Assembly: GCA_018780365.1 (NCBI GenBank)
Contig: JADMJR010000175.1
Coordinates: 1-34,529, forward strand
Direction: 5' to 3'
Length of the DNA: 34,529 nucleotides
From: Acidovorax sp.
Lineage (GTDB): Bacteria; Pseudomonadota; Gammaproteobacteria; Burkholderiales; Burkholderiaceae_C
In this document: positions 17,173 to 24,741 of the stretch, in pieces
Position numbering within the stretch: the first letter of the stretch is position 1
Layout of the letters: the number at the start of each line of letters is the position of its first letter
Notes under the pieces: model-generated
Seen by the model: the letters and a program-made list of their open reading frames with translations, nothing else
The model's database searches: none
Told to the model about the DNA's origin: nothing
Made by a program: the position numbers and the translations under genes

Positions 17173-18135
17173 TTGACCGCCCTGCACATCCACCACACCC
17201 GCCTGACCCCCCAGATGCGCAGCGTGCTCGAACGCATGGCCCGCGCGGGGCACCCGCCGCTGCACACGCGCACGCCCCAGGATGCCCGCGTGGCTTACCA
17301 GGCGGGCGCCGATGTGCTGGAGGTGCCCAAGGCGGCGCTGGCGCGGGTGGAGGACCTGCAGATCCCGGCCCGCGATGGCGCCATGCTGCCCGCGCGGCTG
17401 TACGCGCCTACCACCGACACGGGCCTGCCCGTGCTGCTGTACACGCATGGCGGCGGCTTCACCATCGGCAACATCGCCACGCACGACATCCTGTGCCGCG
17501 AGCTGGCGCGCCTGGCGGGCTGCATGGTGGTGTCGCTGGACTACCGGCTGGCGCCGGAGCACCGTTTTCCCACGGCCAGCAACGATGCCTGGGACGCGCT
17601 GCAGTGGCTCGCTGCCAACGCGGAACGCCTTGGCGCAGACCCACAACGCCTGGCTGTGGGCGGCGACAGTGCGGGTGGCACGCTGGCCGCCGTCAACGCC
17701 ATCCTGGCGCGCGATGCGGGCCTGCCGCTGGCGCTGCAGTTGCTGATCTACCCCGGCTGCGCGGCGCACCAGGACACGCCATCGCACACCACCTTTGCGC
17801 GCGGCCTGGTGCTGGAGGAGCCCGCCATCAGCTGGTTCTTCGGCAACTACGTGACCACGCGCGAAGAGCGTGAAGACTGGCGCTTTGCACCGCTGCTCGC
17901 GCCGGATGTGGAGGGCGCTGCGCCTGCCTGGATCGGCCTGGCCGAATGCGACCCGCTGGTGGACGAAGGCATTGACTACGCCGACAAGCTGCGCCTGGCC
18001 GGTGTGCCGGTGGACCTGGACATCTACCGGGGCGTGACCCACGAATTCATCAAGATGGGCCGCGCCATCCCCGAGGCGCGCAAGGCCCATGCCGACGCGG
18101 CCCGTGCGCTGCGCCTGGCTTTTCACCTGGAGTAA
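17173..18135 (+). CDS. Alpha/beta hydrolase, HSL-type esterase/lipase
   Basis: A 320-residue carboxylesterase of the hormone-sensitive-lipase (family IV) type. The oxyanion motif is HGGGF (92-96), the nucleophile is Ser166 in GDSAG, and the triad is completed by Asp260 (AECDPLVDEG) and His290 (GVTHEF). The strand before HGGG (LPVLLYT) and the DYRLAPEHRFP motif are also typical. No signal peptide is seen, so it acts in the cytosol; the physiological ester is unknown. The start is uncertain: TTG 17173 gives an N-terminal helix (LTPQMRSVLERMARAGHPPL) usual in this family, while ATG 17215 would trim 14 residues. It is followed after eight bases by the thioesterase-GNAT fusion, so they are very likely one operon. 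Confidence 0.9.
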   Translation: MTALHIHHTRLTPQMRSVLERMARAGHPPLHTRTPQDARVAYQAGADVLEVPKAALARVEDLQIPARDGAMLPARLYAPTTDTGLPVLLYTHGGGFTIGNIATHDILCRELARLAGCMVVSLDYRLAPEHRFPTASNDAWDALQWLAANAERLGADPQRLAVGGDSAGGTLAAVNAILARDAGLPLALQLLIYPGCAAHQDTPSHTTFARGLVLEEPAISWFFGNYVTTREEREDWRFAPLLAPDVEGAAPAWIGLAECDPLVDEGIDYADKLRLAGVPVDLDIYRGVTHEFIKMGRAIPEARKAHADAARALRLAFHLE

Positions 18136-18143
18136 ATCAATCC

Positions 18144-19001
18144 ATGCAACGCAGTGACTTCCGCTTTTTTCACCGCCTGCGCGTGCGCTGGGCCGAGGTG
18201 GACATGCAAAAGATCGTGTTCAACGCGCACTACCTCATGTACATCGACACGGCGATGTCCGACTACTGGCGTGCGCTGGCATTGCCGTATGAGGCGAGCC
18301 TGCTGGCCCTGGGTGGCGAGTTGTATGTGAAAAAGGCCACTGTCGAATACCACGCCTCGGCGCGGCTCGATGACACGCTGGATGTGGGCATGCAGTCCAC
18401 GCGCATCGGCAACTCATCGTGTCTGTTCACGGCGGGCATCTTCAGTGGCGACCGGCAGCTGATCTCGGCCGAGCTGGTCTACGTGTTTGCCGACCCGGCC
18501 ACGCAGACCTCCCGCCCCGTGCCGCCTGCGCTGCGGGCGATCTTCGAGGGCTTTGAAGCCGGTGCCGAGATGGCCGAGGTGCGCACCGGCGACTGGAACA
18601 CCCTGGGCCGCGATGCAGGCCGCGTGCGCACGGCGGTGTTTGTGCACGAACAGGGCATTCCCGCCGAGATCGAGGCCGACCTGCAAGACATCTCGGCCCG
18701 CCATGCGGTGCTCTACAACCGGCTGGGCATGCCCATTGCCGCCGGTCGCCTGCTGCAGCCGTCACCGGGCGTGGGCCGCATCGGCCGCATGGCGGTAGAC
18801 CGCTCGGTGCGCGGCGCGCAATGGGGGCGGCAGTTGCTGGATGCGCTGGTGGACGCTGCGCAGGCCCGGGGTGACACCGAGGTGCAGCTGCATGCCCAGA
18901 GCAGCGCCGAGGGCTTCTACCGCCGCGCAGGATTCGCCGTGGTGGGCGAGCCCTACGAAGAGGCGGGCATCGCGCACATCGCAATGGCCCGGCAGCTATA
19001 A
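18144..19001 (+). CDS. Hotdog acyl-CoA thioesterase fused to GNAT acetyltransferase
   Basis: One 285-residue chain carries two enzyme folds. Residues 1-130 form a 4HBT/YbgC-like hotdog thioesterase domain: VRWAEVDMQKIVFNAHYL has the catalytic-type Asp20, and a later strand has TVEYHASARLDDTLDV. Residues 140-285 form a GNAT N-acetyltransferase domain, with VRTAVFVHEQGIP, IGRMAVDRSVRGAQWGRQLL (the acetyl-CoA pyrophosphate loop, though the usual third Gly is Gln) and SAEGFYRRAGF near the end. Both domains handle acyl-CoA, so the fusion may couple thioester cleavage with acyl transfer, or simply join two activities; neither substrate is known. TGGAG lies about 11 bases before ATG 18144. No frameshift lies between the domains, so the fusion is real in this sequence. 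It follows the esterase gene by eight bases. Confidence 0.9.
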   Translation: MQRSDFRFFHRLRVRWAEVDMQKIVFNAHYLMYIDTAMSDYWRALALPYEASLLALGGELYVKKATVEYHASARLDDTLDVGMQSTRIGNSSCLFTAGIFSGDRQLISAELVYVFADPATQTSRPVPPALRAIFEGFEAGAEMAEVRTGDWNTLGRDAGRVRTAVFVHEQGIPAEIEADLQDISARHAVLYNRLGMPIAAGRLLQPSPGVGRIGRMAVDRSVRGAQWGRQLLDALVDAAQARGDTEVQLHAQSSAEGFYRRAGFAVVGEPYEEAGIAHIAMARQL

Positions 19002-19007
19002 CTGATT

Positions 19008-19075
19008 TGCTATTAAAAAATGAGCTATTTGCGCATGATGGACGCGCGCAAAAGCCCATTTTTGTTCAAATATCT
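19008..19075 (+). repeat. Family A dispersed repeat, intergenic reference copy
   Basis: TGCTATTAAAAAATGAGCT is followed by TTTGCGCATGATGGACGCGC, then GCAAAAGCCCATTTTTG. It fills the gap between the convergent thioesterase-GNAT and ygfZ genes and overlaps the last codons of ygfZ. Related copies lie at 341-384 (partial), 11348-11417 and 21362-21420. The GCGC arms can pair, so it may also act as a terminator. Confidence 0.75.
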
Positions 19076-19974
19076 TCGAGCAAAGGGTAGGGCAGGGGCT
19101 GCAGCGTCAGCGCCACGCCGCCTGCTGCGCCCACCTGCAGGCTGCCTTCTTGCGTTGCACTGATCTGCAGCGACACGATGGTTTCGAAGCCACCACCCGG
19201 CGCGGCAGCCACCTGCACCACCGTGCCGCAGGGTTGCTCCAGGTCCGCTGTGTTGAACACCTCGGCACCCACGGCCACCTCGGCCGCCGCGTGGGCGATG
19301 TAGGCCCGGCGCTTGAGCGTGCCCCGGAACTGGCTGCGCGCCACCACCTCCTGGCCGGGGTAGCAGCCCTTCTTGAAGTTCACGCCGCCCACGGATTCGT
19401 AGTTGAGCATCTGGGGCACAAAGGCCTCGACCACGGGCGTGGTCAGTGTGGCCACGCCGCTCTTCACTTCGCTCCAGCGCCACAGGGCGGTGTCCAACGC
19501 GGGGCCTGCGGGGGCGGGGTCTGAGGCCGGGGCCACCCACAGCGCGCGGGGCTGGCCGTCGGCGGGATACAGGTAGACCACCGACGCAGTGCCCACATCG
19601 GCCTTGGTCCAGGCGGGCTGGCTGCCGCCGGGCACGGCATCTCCGGCCAGGCCGGACAGGGCAAAGTCGTTGGTGGCGTCGGTCAGCTTGGCTTTGGCGC
19701 GCAGCACAAACATCGACAGGCGCTTGAGCGTGGGGGGCAGCAGGTCGCGGCTGCAGACCAGCAGCACCTCGGTGGCGCTGCGCTTGAAGCCGATGAAGCT
19801 GGCCTGCATCCGGCCCTTGGCCGATAGGAAGGCTGCGAGGCGGGCCTGGTCCATGCCGAGCAGGGCGAAATCCTGGGTGAGCTGGCCGTGCAGAAACTTG
19901 GCGGCGTCTTCGCCTTCCACGCGAATCACGCCGAGGTGGGACAGGGGGGCAATGCCATTCAAGGGGTAGGTCAT
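19066..19974 (-). CDS. ygfZ: Folate-binding YgfZ/GcvT-like protein
   Basis: A 302-residue cytosolic protein of the YgfZ family, relatives of the aminomethyltransferase GcvT that bind tetrahydrofolate and support assembly or repair of certain Fe-S enzymes such as MiaB. The hallmark is the K-G-C-Y-x-G-Q-E motif, here KKGCYPGQEVVAR with Cys204. The N-terminal part has GEDAAKFLHGQLTQDF, and LLVCSRDLLPPTLKRL lies near residue 70. ATG 19974 is chosen; an in-frame ATG at 20004 would put the start inside the opposite-strand mltG leader. It is divergent from mltG. The final residues (LLEDI) overlap a dispersed repeat. Confidence 0.92.
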   Translation of the reverse strand: MTYPLNGIAPLSHLGVIRVEGEDAAKFLHGQLTQDFALLGMDQARLAAFLSAKGRMQASFIGFKRSATEVLLVCSRDLLPPTLKRLSMFVLRAKAKLTDATNDFALSGLAGDAVPGGSQPAWTKADVGTASVVYLYPADGQPRALWVAPASDPAPAGPALDTALWRWSEVKSGVATLTTPVVEAFVPQMLNYESVGGVNFKKGCYPGQEVVARSQFRGTLKRRAYIAHAAAEVAVGAEVFNTADLEQPCGTVVQVAAAPGGGFETIVSLQISATQEGSLQVGAAGGVALTLQPLPYPLLEDI

Positions 19975-20019
19975 CGCTGAATTATGATGCCCTGTTTCAT
20001 ACATACAGACGGCAGGGTT

Positions 20020-21006
20020 GTGCGACGTTTACTGGCTTTGATCGTGTTGGTGGGGATCGCACTGGGCGGTGCCGCTTACTGGTGGCTGCACCAGCCGCTG
20101 GACCTGGGCCCCGAGCCGCTGGAGCTGGCCATCGAACCCGGCACCACGCCACGCGGCGTGGCCCGCGACGTGGTGGCGGCCGGGGTCAAGACGGACGCGC
20201 GCCTGCTGTACGCCTGGTTCCGCTTCTCGGGGCAGGACCGCGCCATCAAGGCCGGCAACTATGAAATCCCGCCCGGCACCACCCCCATGGGTTTGCTGCA
20301 AAAGCTGGCCCGGGGCGAAGAAGCCCTGCGCGCACTCACCCTGGTCGAAGGCTGGAACTGGCGCCAGGTGCGCCAGGCGCTGGCCAAGGAGGAGCAGCTC
20401 AAGCGCGAGTCCGCCACTTTGACCGACGAAGCGCTGATGGCCCAGTTGGGCCGCCCCGGCGTGGCGCCCGAGGGGCGGTTCTTCCCCGACACCTACACCT
20501 ATGCCAAAGGCTCCAGCGACATCGCCTTGCTGCGCCGGGCCCTGCATGCCATGGACCGCCGCCTCGAAGCCGCCTGGGCACAGCGCGCGGCCGACACGCC
20601 CCTCAAGTCGGCAGACGAAGCGCTGGTCCTGGCCAGCATCGTCGAGAAGGAAACCGGCAAGGCCAGCGACCGGAGCCAGATTGCGGGCGTGTTTGCCAAC
20701 CGCCTGCGCGTGGGCATGCTGCTGCAGACCGACCCCACCGTGATCTACGGCCTGGGCGAGAAGTTTGACGGCAACCTGCGCAAGCGCGACCTGCAGACCG
20801 ACACCCCCTGGAACACCTACACCCGCCCCGGTTTGCCACCCACGCCCATCGCCATGCCCGGCAAGGCCGCGCTACTGGCTGCTGTGCAGCCTGAAGCCAC
20901 GCGCGCGTTGTACTTTGTGGCCAAGGGCGATGGCAGCAGCCATTTCAGTGCCTCGCTGGAAGAGCACAACCGCGCCGTCAACCGCTACCAGCGCGGGCAG
21001 CAGTAA
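20020..21006 (+). CDS. mltG: Endolytic murein transglycosylase MltG
   Basis: MltG cuts nascent peptidoglycan glycan strands in the periplasm and so limits their length. The 328-residue product has an N-terminal membrane anchor (about residues 3-22, LLALIVLVGIALGGAAYWWL) followed by the YceG domain. The signature SIVEKETGKASDRSQIAGVFANRL holds the catalytic Glu (about Glu209), and LLQTDPTVIYGLG and YTRPGLPPTPIAMPG follow as expected. GTG 20020 gives the usual MRRLL start, but the ribosome site is poor (GGCAGGG is too close); ATG 19984 in the same frame would add 12 residues and is the alternative. Next is tmk after 15 bases. The order mltG-tmk-holB-pilZ-tatD is a widespread proteobacterial arrangement. 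Confidence 0.94.
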   Translation: MRRLLALIVLVGIALGGAAYWWLHQPLDLGPEPLELAIEPGTTPRGVARDVVAAGVKTDARLLYAWFRFSGQDRAIKAGNYEIPPGTTPMGLLQKLARGEEALRALTLVEGWNWRQVRQALAKEEQLKRESATLTDEALMAQLGRPGVAPEGRFFPDTYTYAKGSSDIALLRRALHAMDRRLEAAWAQRAADTPLKSADEALVLASIVEKETGKASDRSQIAGVFANRLRVGMLLQTDPTVIYGLGEKFDGNLRKRDLQTDTPWNTYTRPGLPPTPIAMPGKAALLAAVQPEATRALYFVAKGDGSSHFSASLEEHNRAVNRYQRGQQ

Positions 21007-21021
21007 TCAAGCAAGGCCACC

Positions 21022-21699
21022 ATGTCACGACCCGGACTGTTCATCACCTTTGAAGGCATCGACGGCGCAGGCAAGTCCTCGCACATCGAGGGCCTGGCGG
21101 CGGCGTTCCGCGCCCAGGGCCGCACCGTTACCGTGAGCCGCGAGCCCGGCGGCACGCCGCTGGCCGAAAAACTGCGCACCCTGGTGCTGAACGACCCCAT
21201 GGATGCGCTCACCGAATCGCTGCTGATCTTCGCGGCCCGCCGCGACCATCTGCTCAACGTCATCGAGCCCGCCCTGGCGCGGGGCGAGGTGGTGCTGTGC
21301 GACCGGTTCACCGATGCCACCTTTGCCTACCAGGGCGCAGGGCGGGGTTTTGATCTGGGCGTGCTATCAACTTTGGAGCGCCTTGCGCAGACGGGACTGG
21401 CGCCAGAGGCCAATTTGATGCGTGAACCCGATCTGACGGTATGGTTTGACCTGGCCCCCGAGGTAGCGGCTGAACGCCTGGCCGGTGCGCGGGTGCCCGA
21501 CCGCTTCGAGGCCCAGCCGGTCGAGTTCTTCCGCCGCGTGGCCCAGGGCTATGCCGACCGTGCCGCGGCCGCGCCAGGGCGCTTTGCGCGGCTGGACGCA
21601 GCTCAGGAGCGCCACCGCGTGTGGCAGCAACTCACCAGCGTGTTTGTGCGCAAGGGGTGGCTCGCCATCATGGTGGCCACACAGGGAGGTCCGCAATGA
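21022..21699 (+). CDS. tmk: Thymidylate kinase with insertion
   Basis: It phosphorylates dTMP to dTDP with ATP. The 225-residue protein has the P-loop [12 protein letters not shown] (10-21), the DRF motif ([21 protein letters not shown]), and the LID-region Arg in RVPDRFE. It is longer than typical enzymes of about 205-213 residues. Between LSTLERL and PDLTVWFDL lies an extra stretch of about eight residues ([12 protein letters not shown], 124-135) that coincides with a copy of the dispersed family A repeat. This suggests an in-frame repeat insertion that the enzyme tolerates in a surface region after the DRF helix. ATG 21022 follows AAGG by a few bases. holB overlaps the stop by four bases (ATGA), which points to translational coupling. 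Confidence 0.96.
   Translation: MSRPGLFITFEGIDGAGKSSHIEGLAAAFRAQGRTVTVSREPGGTPLAEKLRTLVLNDPMDALTESLLIFAARRDHLLNVIEPALARGEVVLCDRFTDATFAYQGAGRGFDLGVLSTLERLAQTGLAPEANLMREPDLTVWFDLAPEVAAERLAGARVPDRFEAQPVEFFRRVAQGYADRAAAAPGRFARLDAAQERHRVWQQLTSVFVRKGWLAIMVATQGGPQ
21362..21420 (+). repeat. Family A dispersed repeat inside tmk
   Basis: TGCTATCAACTTTGGAGCG, then CCTTGCGCAGACGGGACTGG, then CGCCAGAGGCCAATTTG aligns with the intergenic copy at 19008-19075 through TGCTAT, GAGC, TTGCGCA, GGAC, GCGC and GCC-ATTT in the same order. It lies in frame in tmk and coincides with the extra residues there. Confidence 0.55.
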
Positions 21700-22703
21700 G
21701 CGAGACCACCGTGGCCCTGGCACCCTGGATTGCCACGCAGCGCACCCGCCTGCTGGCCCAGAGGGGCCATGCGTGGCTGCTGCAGGGGCCTTCGGGCCTG
21801 GGCCAGTACGCTCTGGGCCTGGAGCTGGTCCGTGCCTGGCTGTGTGATGCGCCGACAGAGCAGGGCGCCTGCGGCCAGTGCGGCAGCTGCCACGCCATTG
21901 ACGTGCGTACCCATGCCGACCTGTGCGTGCTGATGCCCGAGGTGCAGATGATGGCGCTGGGCTGGCCCCTGTCGGAAAAGGCCCAGGCCGACATCGACGA
22001 CAAGAAACGCAAGCCCAGCCGCGAGATCCGCGTGGAGGCCATGCGCGATGCGGTGGAGTTCTCGCAGCGCACCTCGGCGCGTGGCAAGGGCAAGGCGGTG
22101 CTGGTCTATCCGGCCGAACAGATGAACCACATCACGGCCAATGCGTTGCTCAAGACGCTGGAGGAGCCGCCCGGCGACGTGCGCTTTGTGCTGGCCAGCG
22201 AGGCTGCGCACCAGCTGCTGCCCACCATCCGCAGCCGGTGCCTGGGGCACACCATGGTCTGGCCCGCCGAGGCCGACATGCTGGCCTGGCTGCAGGCGCA
22301 GGGCTTGGCCCGGGATGCGGCCACTTCTTTCTTGCGCGCGGCCGGGGGGCGGCCCGACGATGCCCTGGCGCTGGCCCGGTCCGGCCGCAGCCCACAGGCT
22401 TGGGGCGCCCTGCCGCAGGCCGTGGCGCGCGGCGATGTGACGGCCCTGGGCGATTGGGCCCCGGCCCAGGTGATCGACGCGCTGCAAAAGCTTTGCCACG
22501 ACCTGCTGGCCGCCAGCGTGGGCGCCGCACCGCGCTACTTTGCACCGGCCGACCTGCCCAAGGCGCCGCCCCTGGGCGCGCTCACCCGGTGGTCGCGTGC
22601 GCTGGCCAAGTCGGCCCGCACGGCAGACCACCCGTTCAATGCCGGCCTCATGCTGGAGGCGCTTGTCGCCCAGGCGCGAAACACCCTACACTCCAAACAC
22701 TAA
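21696..22703 (+). CDS. holB: DNA polymerase III subunit delta prime
   Basis: This is a clamp-loader subunit of the replicative polymerase, acting with gamma/tau and delta. The 335-residue product has an AAA+-type fold with a degenerate P-loop ([10 protein letters not shown], Lys replaced by Gln), as expected for delta prime, which does not hydrolyse ATP. A zinc-module cysteine set lies at 50, 59, 62 and 65 (ACGQCGSC). Further family features are [20 protein letters not shown] and the sensor-type [12 protein letters not shown] 21696 overlaps the tmk stop (ATGA) and has GGGAGG about six bases upstream, so it is translationally coupled. pilZ follows after 16 bases. Confidence 0.95.
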   Translation: MSETTVALAPWIATQRTRLLAQRGHAWLLQGPSGLGQYALGLELVRAWLCDAPTEQGACGQCGSCHAIDVRTHADLCVLMPEVQMMALGWPLSEKAQADIDDKKRKPSREIRVEAMRDAVEFSQRTSARGKGKAVLVYPAEQMNHITANALLKTLEEPPGDVRFVLASEAAHQLLPTIRSRCLGHTMVWPAEADMLAWLQAQGLARDAATSFLRAAGGRPDDALALARSGRSPQAWGALPQAVARGDVTALGDWAPAQVIDALQKLCHDLLAASVGAAPRYFAPADLPKAPPLGALTRWSRALAKSARTADHPFNAGLMLEALVAQARNTLHSKH

Positions 22704-22719
22704 GCCGCAACCCCCATCC

Positions 22720-23079
22720 ATGAGCAGTCCATCCACCGCGCCCCGTCCCAGCGTCATGCAGCTGGCCATCAAGGAGAAGGCGGCCCTCTATGCGGCCTAC
22801 ATTCCCTTTTTTGCCGAAGGCGGCATTTTTGTGCCCACCCAGCGCGACTACAAGCTGGGCGACGATGTGTATGTGTTGCTCACCCTGCCCGACGACACCC
22901 AGCGTTACCCTGTGGCAGGCCGGGTGGCCTGGGTCACACCGGCGCGTGCTGCGGGCAACCGCACGCAAGGGGTGGGCATCCAGTTCCCGAAGGACGAAAA
23001 ATCGCGCCAGCTCAAGGCCAAAATTGAAGAGTTGCTGGGAACTGCCCTGGGCTCCGACCGTCCTACCCAGACGATCTGA
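22720..23079 (+). CDS. pilZ: PilZ domain protein, type IV pilus assembly type
   Basis: A 119-residue single-domain PilZ protein. It has AAYIPFFAEGGIFVPTQRDYKLGDDVYVLLTLPDD and RYPVAGRVAWVTP, then GVGIQF, the order found in the pilus-associated PilZ type. The N-terminal RxxxR motif needed for cyclic di-GMP binding is absent, and no D/N-x-S-x-x-G is seen, so like Pseudomonas PilZ it probably does not bind the nucleotide and acts as an adaptor in type IV pilus assembly. Its place directly after holB and before tatD is the conserved one. ATG 22720 is the start; no strong ribosome site is seen. A terminator follows at 23101. Confidence 0.92.
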   Translation: MSSPSTAPRPSVMQLAIKEKAALYAAYIPFFAEGGIFVPTQRDYKLGDDVYVLLTLPDDTQRYPVAGRVAWVTPARAAGNRTQGVGIQFPKDEKSRQLKAKIEELLGTALGSDRPTQTI

Positions 23080-23100
23080 TCGGCGCCGCCGGTGCCCCCG

Positions 23101-23134
23101 TGCCGACCCGCGCTGGCTGGTCGGCATTTTTGTT
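23101..23134 (+). terminator. Rho-independent terminator after pilZ
   Basis: TGCCGACC (23101-23108) and GGTCGGCA (23119-23126) form an eight-pair stem followed by TTTTTGTTT. It probably ends the mltG-tmk-holB-pilZ unit, so tatD likely uses its own promoter. Confidence 0.9.
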
Positions 23135-23137
23135 TAG

Positions 23138-23213
23138 GACTTACGCAAACAAGGATACTCAGCCGGTTTTTCCATCAGGGAATCACCTCGCTCAAGCACG
23201 TTTTGCGCAAGTC
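23138..23213. repeat. MITE-like element with 13-base terminal inverted repeats
   Basis: GACTTACGCAAAC at 23138-23150 and TTTTGCGCAAGTC at 23201-23213 are inverted copies with two mismatches at most, enclosing 50 bases. The element is too short to code for anything and lies between the pilZ terminator and tatD. No target-site duplication is obvious. Its ends resemble the termini of insertion sequences, so a non-autonomous remnant is plausible but unproven. Confidence 0.5.
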
Positions 23214-23231
23214 GTGTTGTTTTGAAACCGC

Positions 23232-24038
23232 ATGTTCACTGATTCGCACTGTCACCTCAACTTCCCGGAGCTGGTCAGCCAGCTGCCCGCCATCCGCCAG
23301 GCCATGGCCGAGGCGCAGGTCACCCGGGCTTTGTGCATCTGCACCACCATGGAAGAGTTCGAGGGTGTGCACGCACTGGCCCTGGCCCACGACAACTTCT
23401 GGAGCACGGTGGGCGTGCACCCCGACAACGAAGGCGTGACCGAACCCACGGTGCAAGACCTGCTGGACCGCGCCGCCTTGCCGCGTGTGGTGGCCATTGG
23501 CGAAACCGGGCTCGACTACTACGGCATGGAAGACCGCAAGGGCGGGCGCAGCATTGCCGATCTGGAATGGCAGCGTGACCGGTTTCGCACCCACATCCGC
23601 GCGGCGCGGGCCTGTGGCAAGCCACTCATCATCCACACGCGCAGCGCGTCCGACGACACGCTGGCCATCCTGCAGGAAGAGGGCGAGGATGGCGCCGGCA
23701 ACCAGGCGGGCGGCGTGTTCCACTGCTTCACCGAGTCGATGCAGGTGGCGCGGGCCGCGCTGGACCTGGGCTACTACCTCTCGTTCTCGGGCATCGTGAC
23801 CTTCAAGAGCGCACAGGATTTGCGTGACGTGGTGGCGTTTGCTCCGCTTGACCGCATGCTCATCGAAACCGACAGCCCGTACCTCGCACCCGTGCCCTAC
23901 CGTGGCAAGACCAACAATCCGTCGTATGTGCCTTATGTGGCACGGCAGGTAGCGGAGACCAAGGGCTTGGCGCTGGAGGCCGTGGCCGAGGCCACCAGCC
24001 GCAATTTCAACACCTTGTTCCCGGGGGTGATGGCATGA
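23232..24038 (+). CDS. tatD: TatD family metal-dependent hydrolase
   Basis: A 268-residue TIM-barrel metalloenzyme of the TatD nuclease family (DNase/exonuclease activity is known for relatives). The metal-binding motif [10 protein letters not shown] holds His6 and His8, then comes [10 protein letters not shown] with the bridging Glu, and later [15 protein letters not shown] and [11 protein letters not shown] with the terminal Asp. No signal peptide is seen. ATG 23232 has no clear ribosome site. It is separated from pilZ by a terminator and a MITE-like element, and overlaps the next gene by four bases (ATGA), so it is coupled to the ankyrin protein gene. Confidence 0.93.
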   Translation: MFTDSHCHLNFPELVSQLPAIRQAMAEAQVTRALCICTTMEEFEGVHALALAHDNFWSTVGVHPDNEGVTEPTVQDLLDRAALPRVVAIGETGLDYYGMEDRKGGRSIADLEWQRDRFRTHIRAARACGKPLIIHTRSASDDTLAILQEEGEDGAGNQAGGVFHCFTESMQVARAALDLGYYLSFSGIVTFKSAQDLRDVVAFAPLDRMLIETDSPYLAPVPYRGKTNNPSYVPYVARQVAETKGLALEAVAEATSRNFNTLFPGVMA

Positions 24039-24709
24039 GCTTGCACCGACGTTCTGCACTGGCCGCCGTGGCGCTGGGGCTGGTGGCTGCGCGCGCTTGG
24101 GCGGGCGCCTATGAAGATTTTTTTGTGGCCATCCTTCGGGACGACGGTGATGCGATCACGGCGCTGTTGCGCCGAGGCTTTGACCCCAATACCCGTGACC
24201 CCAAGGGGCAGGTGGGGCTCACGCTCGCCCTGCAAAACGGCGCGAACAAGGCCTTTACCGCATTGCTGGCGTCACGCCAGGTGAATGTGGAGGCCCGCAA
24301 TGCCCAGGACGAAAGCCCGCTGATGCTGGCCGCAATCAAGGGCAATGTGGAGGCCGCGCGTGCCCTCATCGCGCGCGATGCCGATGTGAACAAGACGGGT
24401 TGGGCACCGCTGCACTACGCGGCATCGGCGGGGTCGCCCCAGCATGCGCTCATCATTGCGCTGCTGTTAGAAAACCATGCCTACATTGATGCCGCGTCAC
24501 CGAACGGCACCACGCCCCTCATGATGGCTGCGCACTATGGGTCGATTGAGGCCGTGCAGCTCTTGCTGGAGGAGGGTGCGGACCCCACGCTCAAGAACCA
24601 GTTGGGCCTGACGGCGACTGATTTTGCGATGCGTGTGAGCCGCACGGACTCGGCAGAAAGAATTGCTGCGGCCATACGGCGGCGGCAGCCGAACCGGGGC
24701 AAGTGGTAG
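24035..24709 (+). CDS. Exported ankyrin-repeat protein
   Basis: A 224-residue protein with a signal peptide ([23 protein letters not shown], cleavage near residue 23) and then about five ankyrin repeats. Recognisable units are [73 protein letters not shown] and [26 protein letters not shown]. The signal has a paired Arg before a hydrophobic core but lacks the full Tat consensus, so Sec or Tat export cannot be decided. Ankyrin repeats mediate protein binding; the partner is unknown. It overlaps the tatD stop by four bases, implying joint translation. Its 3' end faces the msbA-type gene with about 30 bases between and no clear terminator. Confidence 0.92.
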   Translation: MSLHRRSALAAVALGLVAARAWAGAYEDFFVAILRDDGDAITALLRRGFDPNTRDPKGQVGLTLALQNGANKAFTALLASRQVNVEARNAQDESPLMLAAIKGNVEAARALIARDADVNKTGWAPLHYAASAGSPQHALIIALLLENHAYIDAASPNGTTPLMMAAHYGSIEAVQLLLEEGADPTLKNQLGLTATDFAMRVSRTDSAERIAAAIRRRQPNRGKW

Positions 24710-24741
24710 GCCCTGGGCAAAGGCTGCTTTTCTCTTTTCTT

